From Phaeosaccion multiseriatum (Eukaryota > Ochrophyta, other classes): 64,000 bases of DNA. Where the stretch lies: assembly GCA_965112735.1 (NCBI GenBank), contig OZ218954.1, positions 2,604,001 to 2,668,000 on the forward strand, given 5' to 3'. The stretch's first letter is position 1. Every line of letters starts with the position of its first letter. A program made the position numbers and the translations under genes. The notes below the pieces were generated by a model. That model ran no database searches and was not told the origin of the DNA. It saw only the letters and a list, made by a program, of their open reading frames with translations. This document shows, one piece after another, positions 1 through 8,816 of the stretch.

Positions 1-1672
1 GTGTGCGTAACGAGGTTGTAAGGCTGGAACGGACTGCTCGCCAGGAAGTCCTCGACGGCCAGGCACAGCTCCTTCATGACAGGAGGCACATGCGGACAGT
101 CTGTCGGCCTCCCAACTCTCAGGCAGCCGTCTTCGAAGGCACCCTGCCGAAACCCCACCACGGGTTTCCCTGAGCGAGAGGAGGGGGGTGCTTGTTGACG
201 CTGGGCAGGGCGGGCGAAAGAGAAATGTTGGGAACTCCTGAAGGGCTCACCTTGCTCGTCCTTGGCAATGCTAAACTCACACTTGTTCCGATACCCCTCT
301 TTCCTAAAGGAAAGCAAAGGTTATGCGTGTCAGTCTTCCTCGGCCTCGGATTGTAGATAAAAAAAAGGGTAACAAAAGTAGAAGGAGGCCTCACTTGGGG
401 GCCGCGAGAATGGGGTCCATTTGAAAGGCCAGCTCCTTGCCTCCACTTGCGGCCAGCCATTCCGGGATAGTCAGCGCCTTGATCTTATCCTCGCTCTGAA
501 AGCACATCAGTTGCAAAATAGAGGAATGGGCTCTAGTCTGGTTTCATCCCTGGCTCACAGTAAAAGGTTTCACCCACCAGTTTCTCCTTCGGCGCCGATT
601 TCTTTCGCTTAATCATTTCCTTCTTGATGAGATTTTGCATCTTGAGTAGGCTCTCGTTGAGCATTGCTTTCTCCTTCTGGGCCTTCAAGGGTTTTAGGCA
701 CGAGATACAGACATGAGAAGAAACAGAAGCACCTCTAGACCGTCCTTCCCCCCCCCCCTCGCTGTACTCACCAGCTGATCTTCATAGCTCATGTGAAACC
801 ATGGGCAAGTCTGACACAAGAAACGCACAGCAGTAGGTCATAAGAAACACTCAAGATCAACTTATTTCCGTGCGGGAGAGGAGCTTACCGCCTCCACGAC
901 GCCCTTGACCTCCCTGGGCTTCTTAGTCACGGCTCTGGGGTCGTCTTCATCGCTCCTTCCCCTTTTGGTCATGAGCATCAAAGCTTCCTCCCTTGTAGTG
1001 GGGCGGCCACTCCTAGTCACCTGGTTGTGCCAAGAGAGAAGGCTCAATACACGATATAGGCGGCCCTTGCCTCCCTCCTCCACGCACCGTTATAGGGCGC
1101 CCCTTGCACACCCACTTCTTCAGGAGCTGCAGCGCCTTGTCGGCCTCGTCTGTGTCCTTGAAGGTTAGGAGGGCCATGGACCGCTTCGGAATCTTCGTCA
1201 CCTTGTGCACAGAAAAGCCGAGCCCCTGCTGCGCCAAGCTGCGCTCTACGTCACGCCGCCCCAAGTACTTGTTGAAGCCGCAGGCCACAAGCTTGGGCCT
1301 CTCAGTATTGTCCACCCCGAGGGAAGCTCCCTCCATCTCTCCTAACCCTTCTGGCTCTTCCGTATTTGCGGCCGCGGCTGGAGCAGCCCCCACAGCGACG
1401 GAAGATCCCTCCCCAGATCCGGGTTCTTCCGGCTCTTCCGTATTTGCGGCCGCGGCTGGAGCACCCCCCACAGCGACGGAAGATCCCTCCCCAGATCCGG
1501 GTTCTTCTGCAACATCGCCCCCCGCTGGAGCAGCGGCAACAACATTGGCCCCCGTTGGAGCAGCGGCGGTAGTAGGAGAAGTATCCATACTGCCCCTGGT
1601 GAGAATGGCGCCCATATAAGAGGGGGGAGAGAGAATGAAGGGGGTGCGGATTACAACTCGCCTACTCATCAC
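1..1672 (-). CDS. TRMT2A: tRNA (uracil-5-)-methyltransferase homolog A-like, C-terminus off the left edge
   Basis: The family makes m5U54 in the T-loop of tRNA using S-adenosylmethionine. The first exon (about 1082-1672) carries an Ala/Pro/Glu-rich leader and then an RRM-like domain ending KGRPITV. Exon 2 (889-1020) ends KKPREVKGVVEA. Further short exons read TCPWFHMSYEDQL, then a Lys-rich stretch with KAQKEKAMLNESLLKMQ, then KKEGYRNKCEFSIAKD. The last, cut exon at the left edge reads PPVMKELCLAVEDFLASSPF. This order matches animal and plant TRMT2A, where YRNKCEF is a conserved signature. The methyltransferase core lies outside the window. Introns are GT-AG with good donors. The start could be the ATG near 1672 or a later one (MDTSPTT near 1588). 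The leader has a 78-bp tandem duplication. Confidence 0.85.
1353..1508. repeat. 78-bp tandem duplication inside the TRMT2A-like leader
   Basis: Two nearly identical 78-bp units sit head to tail and stay in frame (26 codons each). They duplicate an Ala/Gly/Glu-rich segment containing PGSGEGSSVAVG. The duplication lies upstream of the RRM-like domain in a low-complexity region, so it probably changes only linker length. Confidence 0.85.
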
Positions 1673-1722
1673 AAATGGCTTCTCTCTCTCTCATTTTCTC
1701 TTCATAGATGGCACTTAATAAA

Positions 1723-1765
<43 letters not shown>

Positions 1766-2776
1766 ATGAAGCGCTTTTCCCCGCTGTTCGGGGAAAGCTG
1801 GAGGTGGAGGCAGAGAGGAAGAGGGTAGCACTATTCCACATGGGACCAGCCAGCGCGAGGGGGAGAGGCCGATGGAAATGAATAGGCTCGGTGGAGGCGA
1901 GGGGAGAGACAACCACCACCACAATCTCACCAGCAGCAGCAGCAGACGCGGACATGAGACATGCATTCATTTCCTGGTGCAGGCACGAAGTAATGAAGGT
2001 GGTGCAGGCACGAAGTAAGTCTATGGTCATTCTTCTCCTCCCGCTTGGTTGCGCGAAACGGCGGCATCTGGATGCGAGATGCGACGCTGATATACCCATG
2101 GGTCTCATCGCTCGACCCTGACCTGCTACCTGCTACCTGCTACCGGCGGCGTCAGCGGGCCTACTACCTGCTACCGCCGCATCAACCGGCTTCGACCTGC
2201 TACCGGCCGGCGTCATCGCGTCAGTCGGCCTGCTCGGCCGGCTCCTGACATGCTTTCCTCTTTGGGGGGGTTGCTTCTGCATCAGCCGGCCTGCTGCCTG
2301 TCAGCCGGCCCGCAAGTAGCATGCTACCGAAAATAAGGAGGTAGCACGTCAGGGATCGATCACCTGCCCGAGGTTTCGGCCTCTCAGACACTCGTCTCCA
2401 GTCACCAGAAGAAAGGGGAGAAGAGCATACAGAAGAGCTACTGCAGCAGTAAAGCATATGTGCAGGACATGCATGTAATGGAATGGAACGCTTGCTTCAA
2501 CCCCCCCCCCCTCCCCCACGCCTCCTTCATTCGCTGGCGACCTTTCCTTTCATTTATAATTCTATTTATTCTTGCAGCTGCTGCTGGCTCCTAATGGCCT
2601 GACGTTGCAAGTCATTCGCGACTGACACTGGGTCGGACAGACGCGAGAGCTTGAAATATGGTCCATATCCCCTACATTTAGGGACGAGTGGCGACGCTAT
2701 CTCCGCAGCGTGTAAAGAAGGAAAGTGAACCACTTGGAAGGATAAACAACGCCGGAATATCTCTTCTTCTTCTAGG
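1673..2776. other. Intergenic region between two minus-strand genes
   Basis: No gene is supported here. It contains a pure CT run at about 1725-1761, a run of repeated TGCTACC-type units and GGCCGGC/CAGCCGGC palindromic fragments at about 2115-2345, and AT-richer sequence at about 2540-2760 that should hold the 3' region of the ERD2-like gene. The open frames across it have low-complexity products without recognisable domains. Confidence 0.6.
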
Positions 2777-3928
2777 CTACACCATGTTGACTACGGCAGG
2801 CAGCTGCATCATCTCTCCCGTGCGCAGACTGACAATGTAGTAGTAAAAGAAGTCTCCCATGATAGCGATGTGCACAAACTGTGTCAGCAGCACGAAGGGC
2901 CCCACCATGGAGCTATTGGTTGCGCCTGTGGTGCGGTTTAGGGGTTGGGGGAGGGGGTGGATGTTAGGGGGGGTGAACAGACTGATTTTCCACCTCTCTG
3001 CGCCAAGAGAAGGGGAAGGCTCTTCTTACCTGAGAGTTCATGGTACGAGTAGGCCCAGAAGATCATGTCCAATACCCTGGAGAAGCCCAGGGCAAAGACG
3101 CTGTGCCCAATGAGCACCTCCACCACACCCTTGGCCTGCTTCTGGAACATGTACAGCTGGGGGACAATGGCACAGGACTCCAGGTACATGGACAGCGCCC
3201 ATGCCGTGTCGGTCACAAATTCGCGGTTCAGAGAAGGGTGCAAGATCAAGGCGAGGAGGAAGCACGGCACCACGAGCCACAAAATGCCGAGGTGGTGAGG
3301 AACATGAAGGACACCAAAGTTGTCGTAGTCTCGCTGGTAGGACCGAGCGTATTTCGTCTCAATGAGCAGTAGACAACTGAGGGCCAGCCCCAAGGATAGC
3401 CCCTCAGCAATGTGGTACACAAAATCGCCACTCTTGTCATATGGGAGGTAGCCCTCGTGCCGAAGAATCGAAGCGAGACGGAACATAAACACCAGCGAAT
3501 ACATTTGGAGCGTCTTCTTGCTCACGCCCTTGGCGTGCTTCTTCACAAACATCCTCACAAAGAGGACACTGAAGCCAAATGTCCGCGTAAAGGCAGCGAA
3601 GGTCATGAGGAAGGAAAAATCTCCGTCGCTGCAAAGCGTAAAGATGCTGCCCACAACGAGGAAGAACACGGCCCACAGCCCAATCGTCTTGTTCATCTTG
3701 CGGACCATCTCCAGCGTCCTGCAAGGCAAGAAAGCAGAATGGAGGAGGGCCGGGTCAAGTTAGACTTCCAGGACATAGGGGGGGCTATGTAGGTGAGTTT
3801 CGCAGGTGCTTGGCCGTTCAAGGAGCGTGTTCGCTACGTGCTCTTTGGCCTCGCCAGGAACACAACACCACTTACGGCCGTGGGGACGCCAAGTAGCGGG
3901 GGGACGTATTGGCGCTTGGGGAATTCAT
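2777..3928 (-). CDS. ERD2-like ER lumen protein-retaining receptor family protein
   Basis: Polytopic membrane protein related to KDEL receptors, which return escaped ER proteins from the Golgi. The first exon (ATG at 3926-3928) encodes MNSPSANTSPRYLASPR and splices at a GTAAGT donor into the main exon, which starts TLEMVRKMNKT. Main-exon features typical of the plant ERD2-like branch are FGFSVLFVR, KGVSKKTLQMYSLVF, DNFGVLHV, ALILHPSLNREFVTDTAWALSMYLESCAIVPQL and HSVFALGFSRVLDMIFW. A last exon from about 2930 encodes ATNSSMVGPFVLLTQF, then FFYYYIVSL, and stops at 2777. Seven or so hydrophobic segments are visible. It belongs to the longer ERD2-like group, so true HDEL binding is not assured. 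Confidence 0.85.
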
Positions 3929-4300
3929 GATGCCCGTATCGCCAAGCACCGCGGGATTGTGGTTTGTGCGAGCAAAGCCCGGCTGTGCCCCCCCCGCTGG
4001 AAGTTTCAGTGCGAGTTTCAGTGCTACAACTGGCGTCGTTCCGTCGTGAAATCGTGTGAAACGATAAAACGATTTTTTTTATTTTTTTCTCTTTCTTTTC
4101 CCCTTTTCCTACAGTTGTACTGTACTAAAGAGAAAAAGAGAATCGTAAGTCGGAGGAAAATAGAGAAACGGGTTAAAGTTAGTTGGATGATAGTTACAGG
4201 GGTGTTGAGGCCACTGCCATCGCTCTCCGACCTCTTTTCCACAGAATGGTGTCTCGTGAAGCCAGCCTGATCGTCCTTGGCGGCGCTTCCAATGGGCGCA

Positions 4301-5479
4301 TCACGTTGCGTCTGCTGTTTGAAATTGCTGAAGGACTTGGCTGGCTCTGACATTGGTGGAAGACTGGACTACGCTAAAGAGGGACGTTTCGTCGGCCAAG
4401 GCTGCCTCCCCTCTCCAAGGCAAGTCTTGGGCAAACCACACGTTGTGCCCCATCAACGTGACCTCGTGCTGCGGCTCGTGAAGATGCTTGAACATTCGAA
4501 AGTGCCGCAGCGCTGAACGGTAGAGCGTATACTCACTCCACCAAAGCTGCTGCTGCTCCGGCTGCTGTTGCTGTCCCCAATTCGTAAGGAGCCACTCCAT
4601 GGCATTCTCTCCGTGCACCTCCCGTAACCTGGCCAGGACCAAGAAAGCCCCACACTGGCTGAGCACGGCCGGGGTCACACCGAACCCTCCTAATGTGCCC
4701 TGCGGCGCCATGCCCAAGACAGCCTCAGACGAAGCCCACCACGCCGAGTGCACTTCTCTGCTCTCGTCCACGAAAGTAGCCTTGTTTTCAGAGCTCAAGA
4801 AGTCAGATGTGGTCAGGTTCATCTTGGTGCAAACCACGTCTGCATCCAGGGTGACGTAGAACTCTGTTCGCACGACAGTCGATACGAGCAGTTTCAAAGC
4901 CATCTGCACTGCGTACCCTTCCCACACCAAAGAGGAAGTGTCGTCTTCGTGACGCCTTTGCTGCACGGGCAGCAGGGTTCTTTCTCGGACCACTCGGACT
5001 GGGAGTCGTTGTGTCTTGCAATCGCCTTCTTCACTGTGGAACAGCAGAAGCTGCTCAAAAACAGGAGCCTGTGCGTCAGGCACCACAACAATGAGCTCTT
5101 CGAATACGGCATTCTGTCCACCATTAGCGAAGCCTTCGCCTCGGGCAGACAGTGCGCGCTCCAGCGAATAGAGGAGAACAGCGGCGCGGTCCAAATCGTC
5201 CAACACCAACGTCAGCACTGCCGTCAGTTTCTGCACTGGTCGCACAGGAGCCGGTTCGAGCGCAGTAACCACGACTGGGATCGGTGCGCTGGAAGCCGTG
5301 ATGGTACCTCGTCCCTCGACGTCATCCGCGTCCATCAAGTGCGCCGTAAGCCATGCCTGCCCAACCTCCGCGATGGGAACGTAGACGGAAGATTGCTCGT
5401 CTGCCGAGAAGCATCCCGCAAGAGTCCCATTGACCCGTGCGCACACTCTGATCGGCAGCAGCAGCATAACGTAACCCAT
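4301..5479 (-). CDS. Putative GT-A type glycosyltransferase (DUF6492-like)
   Basis: Intronless reading frame of about 390 residues. The N-terminus MGYVMLLLPIRVCARVNG looks like a signal peptide or short anchor. The core contains LTLVLDDLDRAAVLLYSLERAL, then VVPDAQ, then EFYVTLDADVVCTK. The DAD in this last stretch is a DxD-type metal/nucleotide-sugar site. A late WWSEYTLY motif follows, seen in DUF6492 nucleotide-sugar transferase-like proteins. Donor and acceptor are unknown; a secretory-pathway or cell-wall role is inferred. The start is the first ATG of the frame (5477-5479); another in-frame ATG follows at 5467. Confidence 0.6.
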   Translation of the reverse strand: MGYVMLLLPIRVCARVNGTLAGCFSADEQSSVYVPIAEVGQAWLTAHLMDADDVEGRGTITASSAPIPVVVTALEPAPVRPVQKLTAVLTLVLDDLDRAAVLLYSLERALSARGEGFANGGQNAVFEELIVVVPDAQAPVFEQLLLFHSEEGDCKTQRLPVRVVRERTLLPVQQRRHEDDTSSLVWEGYAVQMALKLLVSTVVRTEFYVTLDADVVCTKMNLTTSDFLSSENKATFVDESREVHSAWWASSEAVLGMAPQGTLGGFGVTPAVLSQCGAFLVLARLREVHGENAMEWLLTNWGQQQQPEQQQLWWSEYTLYRSALRHFRMFKHLHEPQHEVTLMGHNVWFAQDLPWRGEAALADETSLFSVVQSSTNVRASQVLQQFQTADAT

Positions 5480-5839
5480 CGGTGGTAGCAGCAGCAAGAG
5501 CAGCAGCAGCAGTAGGAGTTTGTATCAACGGAGGGGGAGACAGGGGCAACACTTCTTTCACCCGTGGCCCTCTCTCACCTCTCACCTCTCTTCGCGTTTT
5601 GCACCGCCACTGTGAATGGCACAAGAGCACGAACTTCGGCAGCGTCATGGCCAAACACTTGCCAGGGTAACGGACTAATCACATTCACGGACAAGACATT
5701 CATCCCTACTTGAGCCCATCACAGGAGGGACGCACAACCGCTGTGTTGGGAGGCTAAACCCTTCTTATGGCAATGGCCCTGACCTAAACATTTTCTCCCC
5801 TCTCCTTTCCTGCTCTTCCTCTATCTCACTCTCTCTACG

Positions 5840-5841
<2 letters not shown>

Positions 5842-5881
<40 letters not shown>
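5842..5881. repeat. CT dinucleotide run upstream of the V-ATPase gene
   Basis: A run of about 20 CT units lies just upstream of a CTCAG sequence at 5891-5895 that could be the 3' splice site of a 5'-UTR intron. The rest of the 5480-5929 gap shows nothing else. Confidence 0.85.
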
Positions 5882-5886
<5 letters not shown>

Positions 5887-5929
5887 CTCTCTCAGGCCCT
5901 GGGTGATCGGCCCTGTGGGCAAAAGCAAG

Positions 5930-6499
5930 ATGCCGGGCACGTCCTCTGCTGATTCGACCTGCACGAACGAGTACTGCAATTATGGGTGGGGTGAGATCCT
6001 GACCCATTTGGATCCGTACGGATGGGCCAATATGGGGATAGGTTTTGCGCTTGGATTGTCCATTGTTGGCGCTGCTTGGGGCATTTTCCTGACGGGCAGC
6101 AGTATTGTCGGGGCGGCGGTGAAGGCGCCTCGTATCCGGAGTAAGAACCTGGTGAGCGTCATTTTTTGCGAGGCGACTGCAATTTACGGAGTCATCATGG
6201 CCATCATTCTTCTCAACAAGATCCAGGAGCCGAGCGATGACATGTCCAACTACGACTGGAGTCAAGCGTACTTTGCTGCTTATGCGCTCTTTATGGGCGG
6301 TTTAGGGGTGGGCCTCACAAATCTGGCCAGCGGTATTTCCGTGGGTGTGGCAGGGAGCAGCTGTGCTTTGGCAGACGGACAGGATGGGTCACTGTTCGTC
6401 AAGATTCTCATTGTGGAAATCTTTGCCTCTGCCTTGGGAATTTTTGGCATCATTGTGGGCATCATTCAGAGTAACTCGGCGCAGTTTCCGGAGGCGTAA
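5930..6499 (+). CDS. VMA16: V-type H+-ATPase proteolipid subunit c'' (Vo sector)
   Basis: Proton-translocating membrane ring subunit of the vacuolar ATPase. About 189 residues with four or more hydrophobic helices, e.g. WANMGIGFALGLSIVGAAWGIF, NLVSVIFCEATAIYGVIMAII and VKILIVEIFASALGIFGIIVG. The glutamates inside the helices (IFCEATAIYG, and LIVEIF in the last helix) are the expected proton-carrying or paired residues. The sequence LTGSSIVGAAVKAPRIRSKNL is a subunit c'' signature. The ATG at 5930 is the first in frame; upstream in-frame sequence is preceded by a splice-acceptor-like CTCAG, so the 5' UTR may be spliced. It converges on the ORAI-like gene with 43 bp between stop codons. Confidence 0.92.
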   Translation: MPGTSSADSTCTNEYCNYGWGEILTHLDPYGWANMGIGFALGLSIVGAAWGIFLTGSSIVGAAVKAPRIRSKNLVSVIFCEATAIYGVIMAIILLNKIQEPSDDMSNYDWSQAYFAAYALFMGGLGVGLTNLASGISVGVAGSSCALADGQDGSLFVKILIVEIFASALGIFGIIVGIIQSNSAQFPEA

Positions 6500-6542
6500 A
6501 AAGCTCTCTTTCCTTCCTCTGTACAGTACATTACTAACAGCT

Positions 6543-8600
6543 CTATTGCAGAGTAGCAGCGGCATGGGAGGCTTTGGGTGCCGCGGGGGACATGAGATAG
6601 TCCGAGTATTTGAATCGCAGGTGAGCCCACAGCAATGCGAATACACCAGCCACTCCGGACACGACCACGCCTCCGGTGGTCCGATGTTGTGATGGCGCAA
6701 AGGTTATCCAGCCTGTCAGTCCCATCACCACTAGAAAGAAGGTGACGCCCCATCGGAAGTAGGAAAAGGACTTGTGCCACTCCGAGTCACCCCTGACGCG
6801 GTGTTGATTCCGAACCTCGTCCTCCCGATGGGACTTGTACAAGAGAATGTTGCCAAAGGTGGCCGTCAACATGGCAATCAGCGAGCAACCAACCTGAGTA
6901 GAGAGAGCGCAAGAAGAACCAGTACGTAAGAGGCAGGAGGGCAAACCACGTGCAAGCGTGCCAGCTTGGAACATCGCCACAAGAGCGTACCGTCAAAGAC
7001 GTGGCCAGCCCGTAAAGAATGACAATGGAAAGCTCCAGATCCTTGGGGATTTGCACCTCCACCATGGCCACCATAGCAAATCCGGCTATGAGGGCAGATA
7101 GGCTCGACACTTGCTGAAACTCCGCGCCCCGAACATCGACTTTTCGTCTTTCGTTGTCCTGTCTCCTCCACTGCATCTGCACCTCCATGTGAGAAGCCTC
7201 TTTCTGCATGGCGACTTCCTCCTTTTCAAACAGCTGCAGCTCCCGCTGGCGCCATGCCATGTCCTCTAGGCGGCATTTTTGGTTCCACGTCAGCTCAGAG
7301 ACCTATGAAAGAGCAAAGAGCAAAGAGAGACGGGGGGGAGGAGTAGAAGGATGAAGAAGAGGAGGAGAGTTGTAGGAAGAGGAGGAGGAGGGGGGGTAGG
7401 AGAAAGGGGAGGAGGACGAGGAGCAGCAGCAGCAGGAGGAGGAGGAAGAAGGATTGGAAGTGGTCCATTGAAAGAGGAGGAAGAGGAGGAGGAGGAGGAG
7501 GAGGAGGAGGAGGAGGAGGAGGAGGAGGGAGAGGAGGAGGAGGAGGAGGGATTGGAAGTGGTGGAGGAGGAGGAGAAGGAGGAGGAGGAGGAGGAGGAAG
7601 AGGAGGAGAAGGAGGAAGAGGAGGAGGAGAAGCGGGAGGAGCATTGGGGGTGGGGGACTGGAGGAGGAGGAGGAGGAGGCTAAGGAAGAGGAGGAGGAGG
7701 AGGAGGAGGAGGAGGAGGAGCAGAAGGAGGAGGAGGAGGAGGAGGAGGAGGAGGAGAAGGAGGAGAAGCAGGAGAAGCAGGAGGAGGAGGAGGAGGAGGA
7801 GGAGGAGGAGGAGGAGGAAGGTGAGGGGGAGGAAGAGGGTAAAGAGGAGGAGGAGGGAGGAAGGGGAGGAGGAGGAGGGAGGAAGGGGAGGAGGAGGAGG
7901 AGGAGGAGGAGGAGGAGGAGGAGGAGGGGGAGAGAAGGAGGATTGATAGTGGGGGATTGGAGGATTGGGTGTGGGGGATTGAAGGAGGGGGAGGAGGGGT
8001 AGGAGGAGCAGAGGAGGATTGGTAGTGGGTGGTTGGAGGATATGGTGTGTGTGGGATTGAAGAAGAAGAAGAAGAAGAAGAAGAAGAAGAAGAAGGAGGA
8101 GGAGGAGGAGGAGGAGGAGGAGGAGGAGGAGGAGGAGGAGGAGGAGGAGGAGGAGGAGGAGGAGGAGGAGGAGGAGGAGGAGGAGGAGGAGGAGGAGGAG
8201 GAGGAGGAGGAGGAGGAGGAGGAGGAGGAGGAGGAGGAGGAGGAGGAGGAGGAGGAGGAGGAGGAGGAGGAGGAGGAGGAGGAGGAGGAGGAGGAGGAGG
8301 AGGAGGAGGAGGAGGAGGAGGAGGAGGAGGAGGAGGAGGAGGAGGAGGAGGAGGAGGAGGAGGAGGAGGAGGAGGAGGAGGAGGAGGAGGAGGAGGAGGA
8401 GGAGGAGGAGGAGGAGGAGGAGGAGGAGGAGGAGGAGGAGGAGGAGGAGGAGGAGAAGAAGAAGAAGAAGAAGAAGGAGAAGGACACAGCAACAGAGGAT
8501 AAAAAGGAGGTGGGGACTTCCTTTGTAACACTCGATAGTAGTGGGGAAGTGAAGGGCGGCTTACCTGAGTGCCTGTCCCAATGGCGCTCAAGAACTCCAT
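6543..8600 (-). CDS. ORAI-type Ca2+ release-activated calcium channel homologue
   Basis: Three exons: 8565-8600 (MEFLSAIGTGTQ), 6991-7302 and 6543-6893, giving about 232 residues. TM1 is unmistakably ORAI: SALIAGFAMVAMVEVQI matches the pore helix of animal ORAI1 almost residue for residue. Counting from the first Met, the selectivity glutamate is E94 (ORAI1 E106), and the hydrophobic gate residues V90, F87 and L83 match V102, F99 and L95. The basic residues of the animal inner pore (R91, K87, R83) are replaced by S79, Q75 and G71. TM2 spans LSIVILYGLATSLTVGCSLIAML, TM3 FSYFRWGVTFFLVVMGLTGWI, TM4 GGVVVSGVAGVFALLWAHL. A charged, probably coiled N-terminal segment (residues 18-70) precedes TM1. 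All splice sites are GT-AG and in phase. Animal ORAI is gated by ER STIM; no STIM-like gene is in the window. Confidence 0.85.
7303..8564. repeat. 1.26-kb GGA/TCC-rich intron 1 of the ORAI-like gene
   Basis: Nearly the whole intron is polypurine on the plus strand (polypyrimidine in the transcript). About 7360-7950 is degenerate GGA/GAA/GGGA sequence. About 8059-8091 is GAA repeats, about 8092-8455 is an essentially uninterrupted GGA array, then GAA again to about 8475. The intron has a GTAAGC donor and a TTTCATAG acceptor. Long mirror-symmetric homopurine tracts of this type can form triplex DNA. Confidence 0.9.
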
Positions 8601-8816
8601 ACCTGCCGACGCAGTTTAAAGCCTTCGCGCGCGTGCTTGGCTACTTTGATCGAAGCATAGTTTATTGAGGTGATGGGGAAAAGGGGTAGAGCTACCACAT
8701 CATCTAGCCCCCCCTTCCGCTGCTCGTTCGCTATGGTGGCCCGGCCGCCCTCTTTTCTCACTGACATATTGTATTTCCAACACTGGGCTTGCTCCCTGCA
8801 CAGACGCTCGCTCCCG

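Noticed and set aside
3806-4270. Plus-strand frame of 154 residues between the ERD2-like and glycosyltransferase genes
   Set aside because: It overlaps the ERD2-like first exon, has no recognisable domain and is of low complexity at its end.
4748-5488. Plus-strand 246-residue frame
   Set aside because: Shadow of the minus-strand glycosyltransferase, which has the coherent DxD and WSEYTLY motifs.
7680-8600. Long frames translating to poly-Pro, poly-Ser, poly-Gly or poly-Glu across the GGA array
   Set aside because: They are products of the triplet repeat in each frame. Splice sites at both ends place the tract in an intron of the ORAI-like gene.
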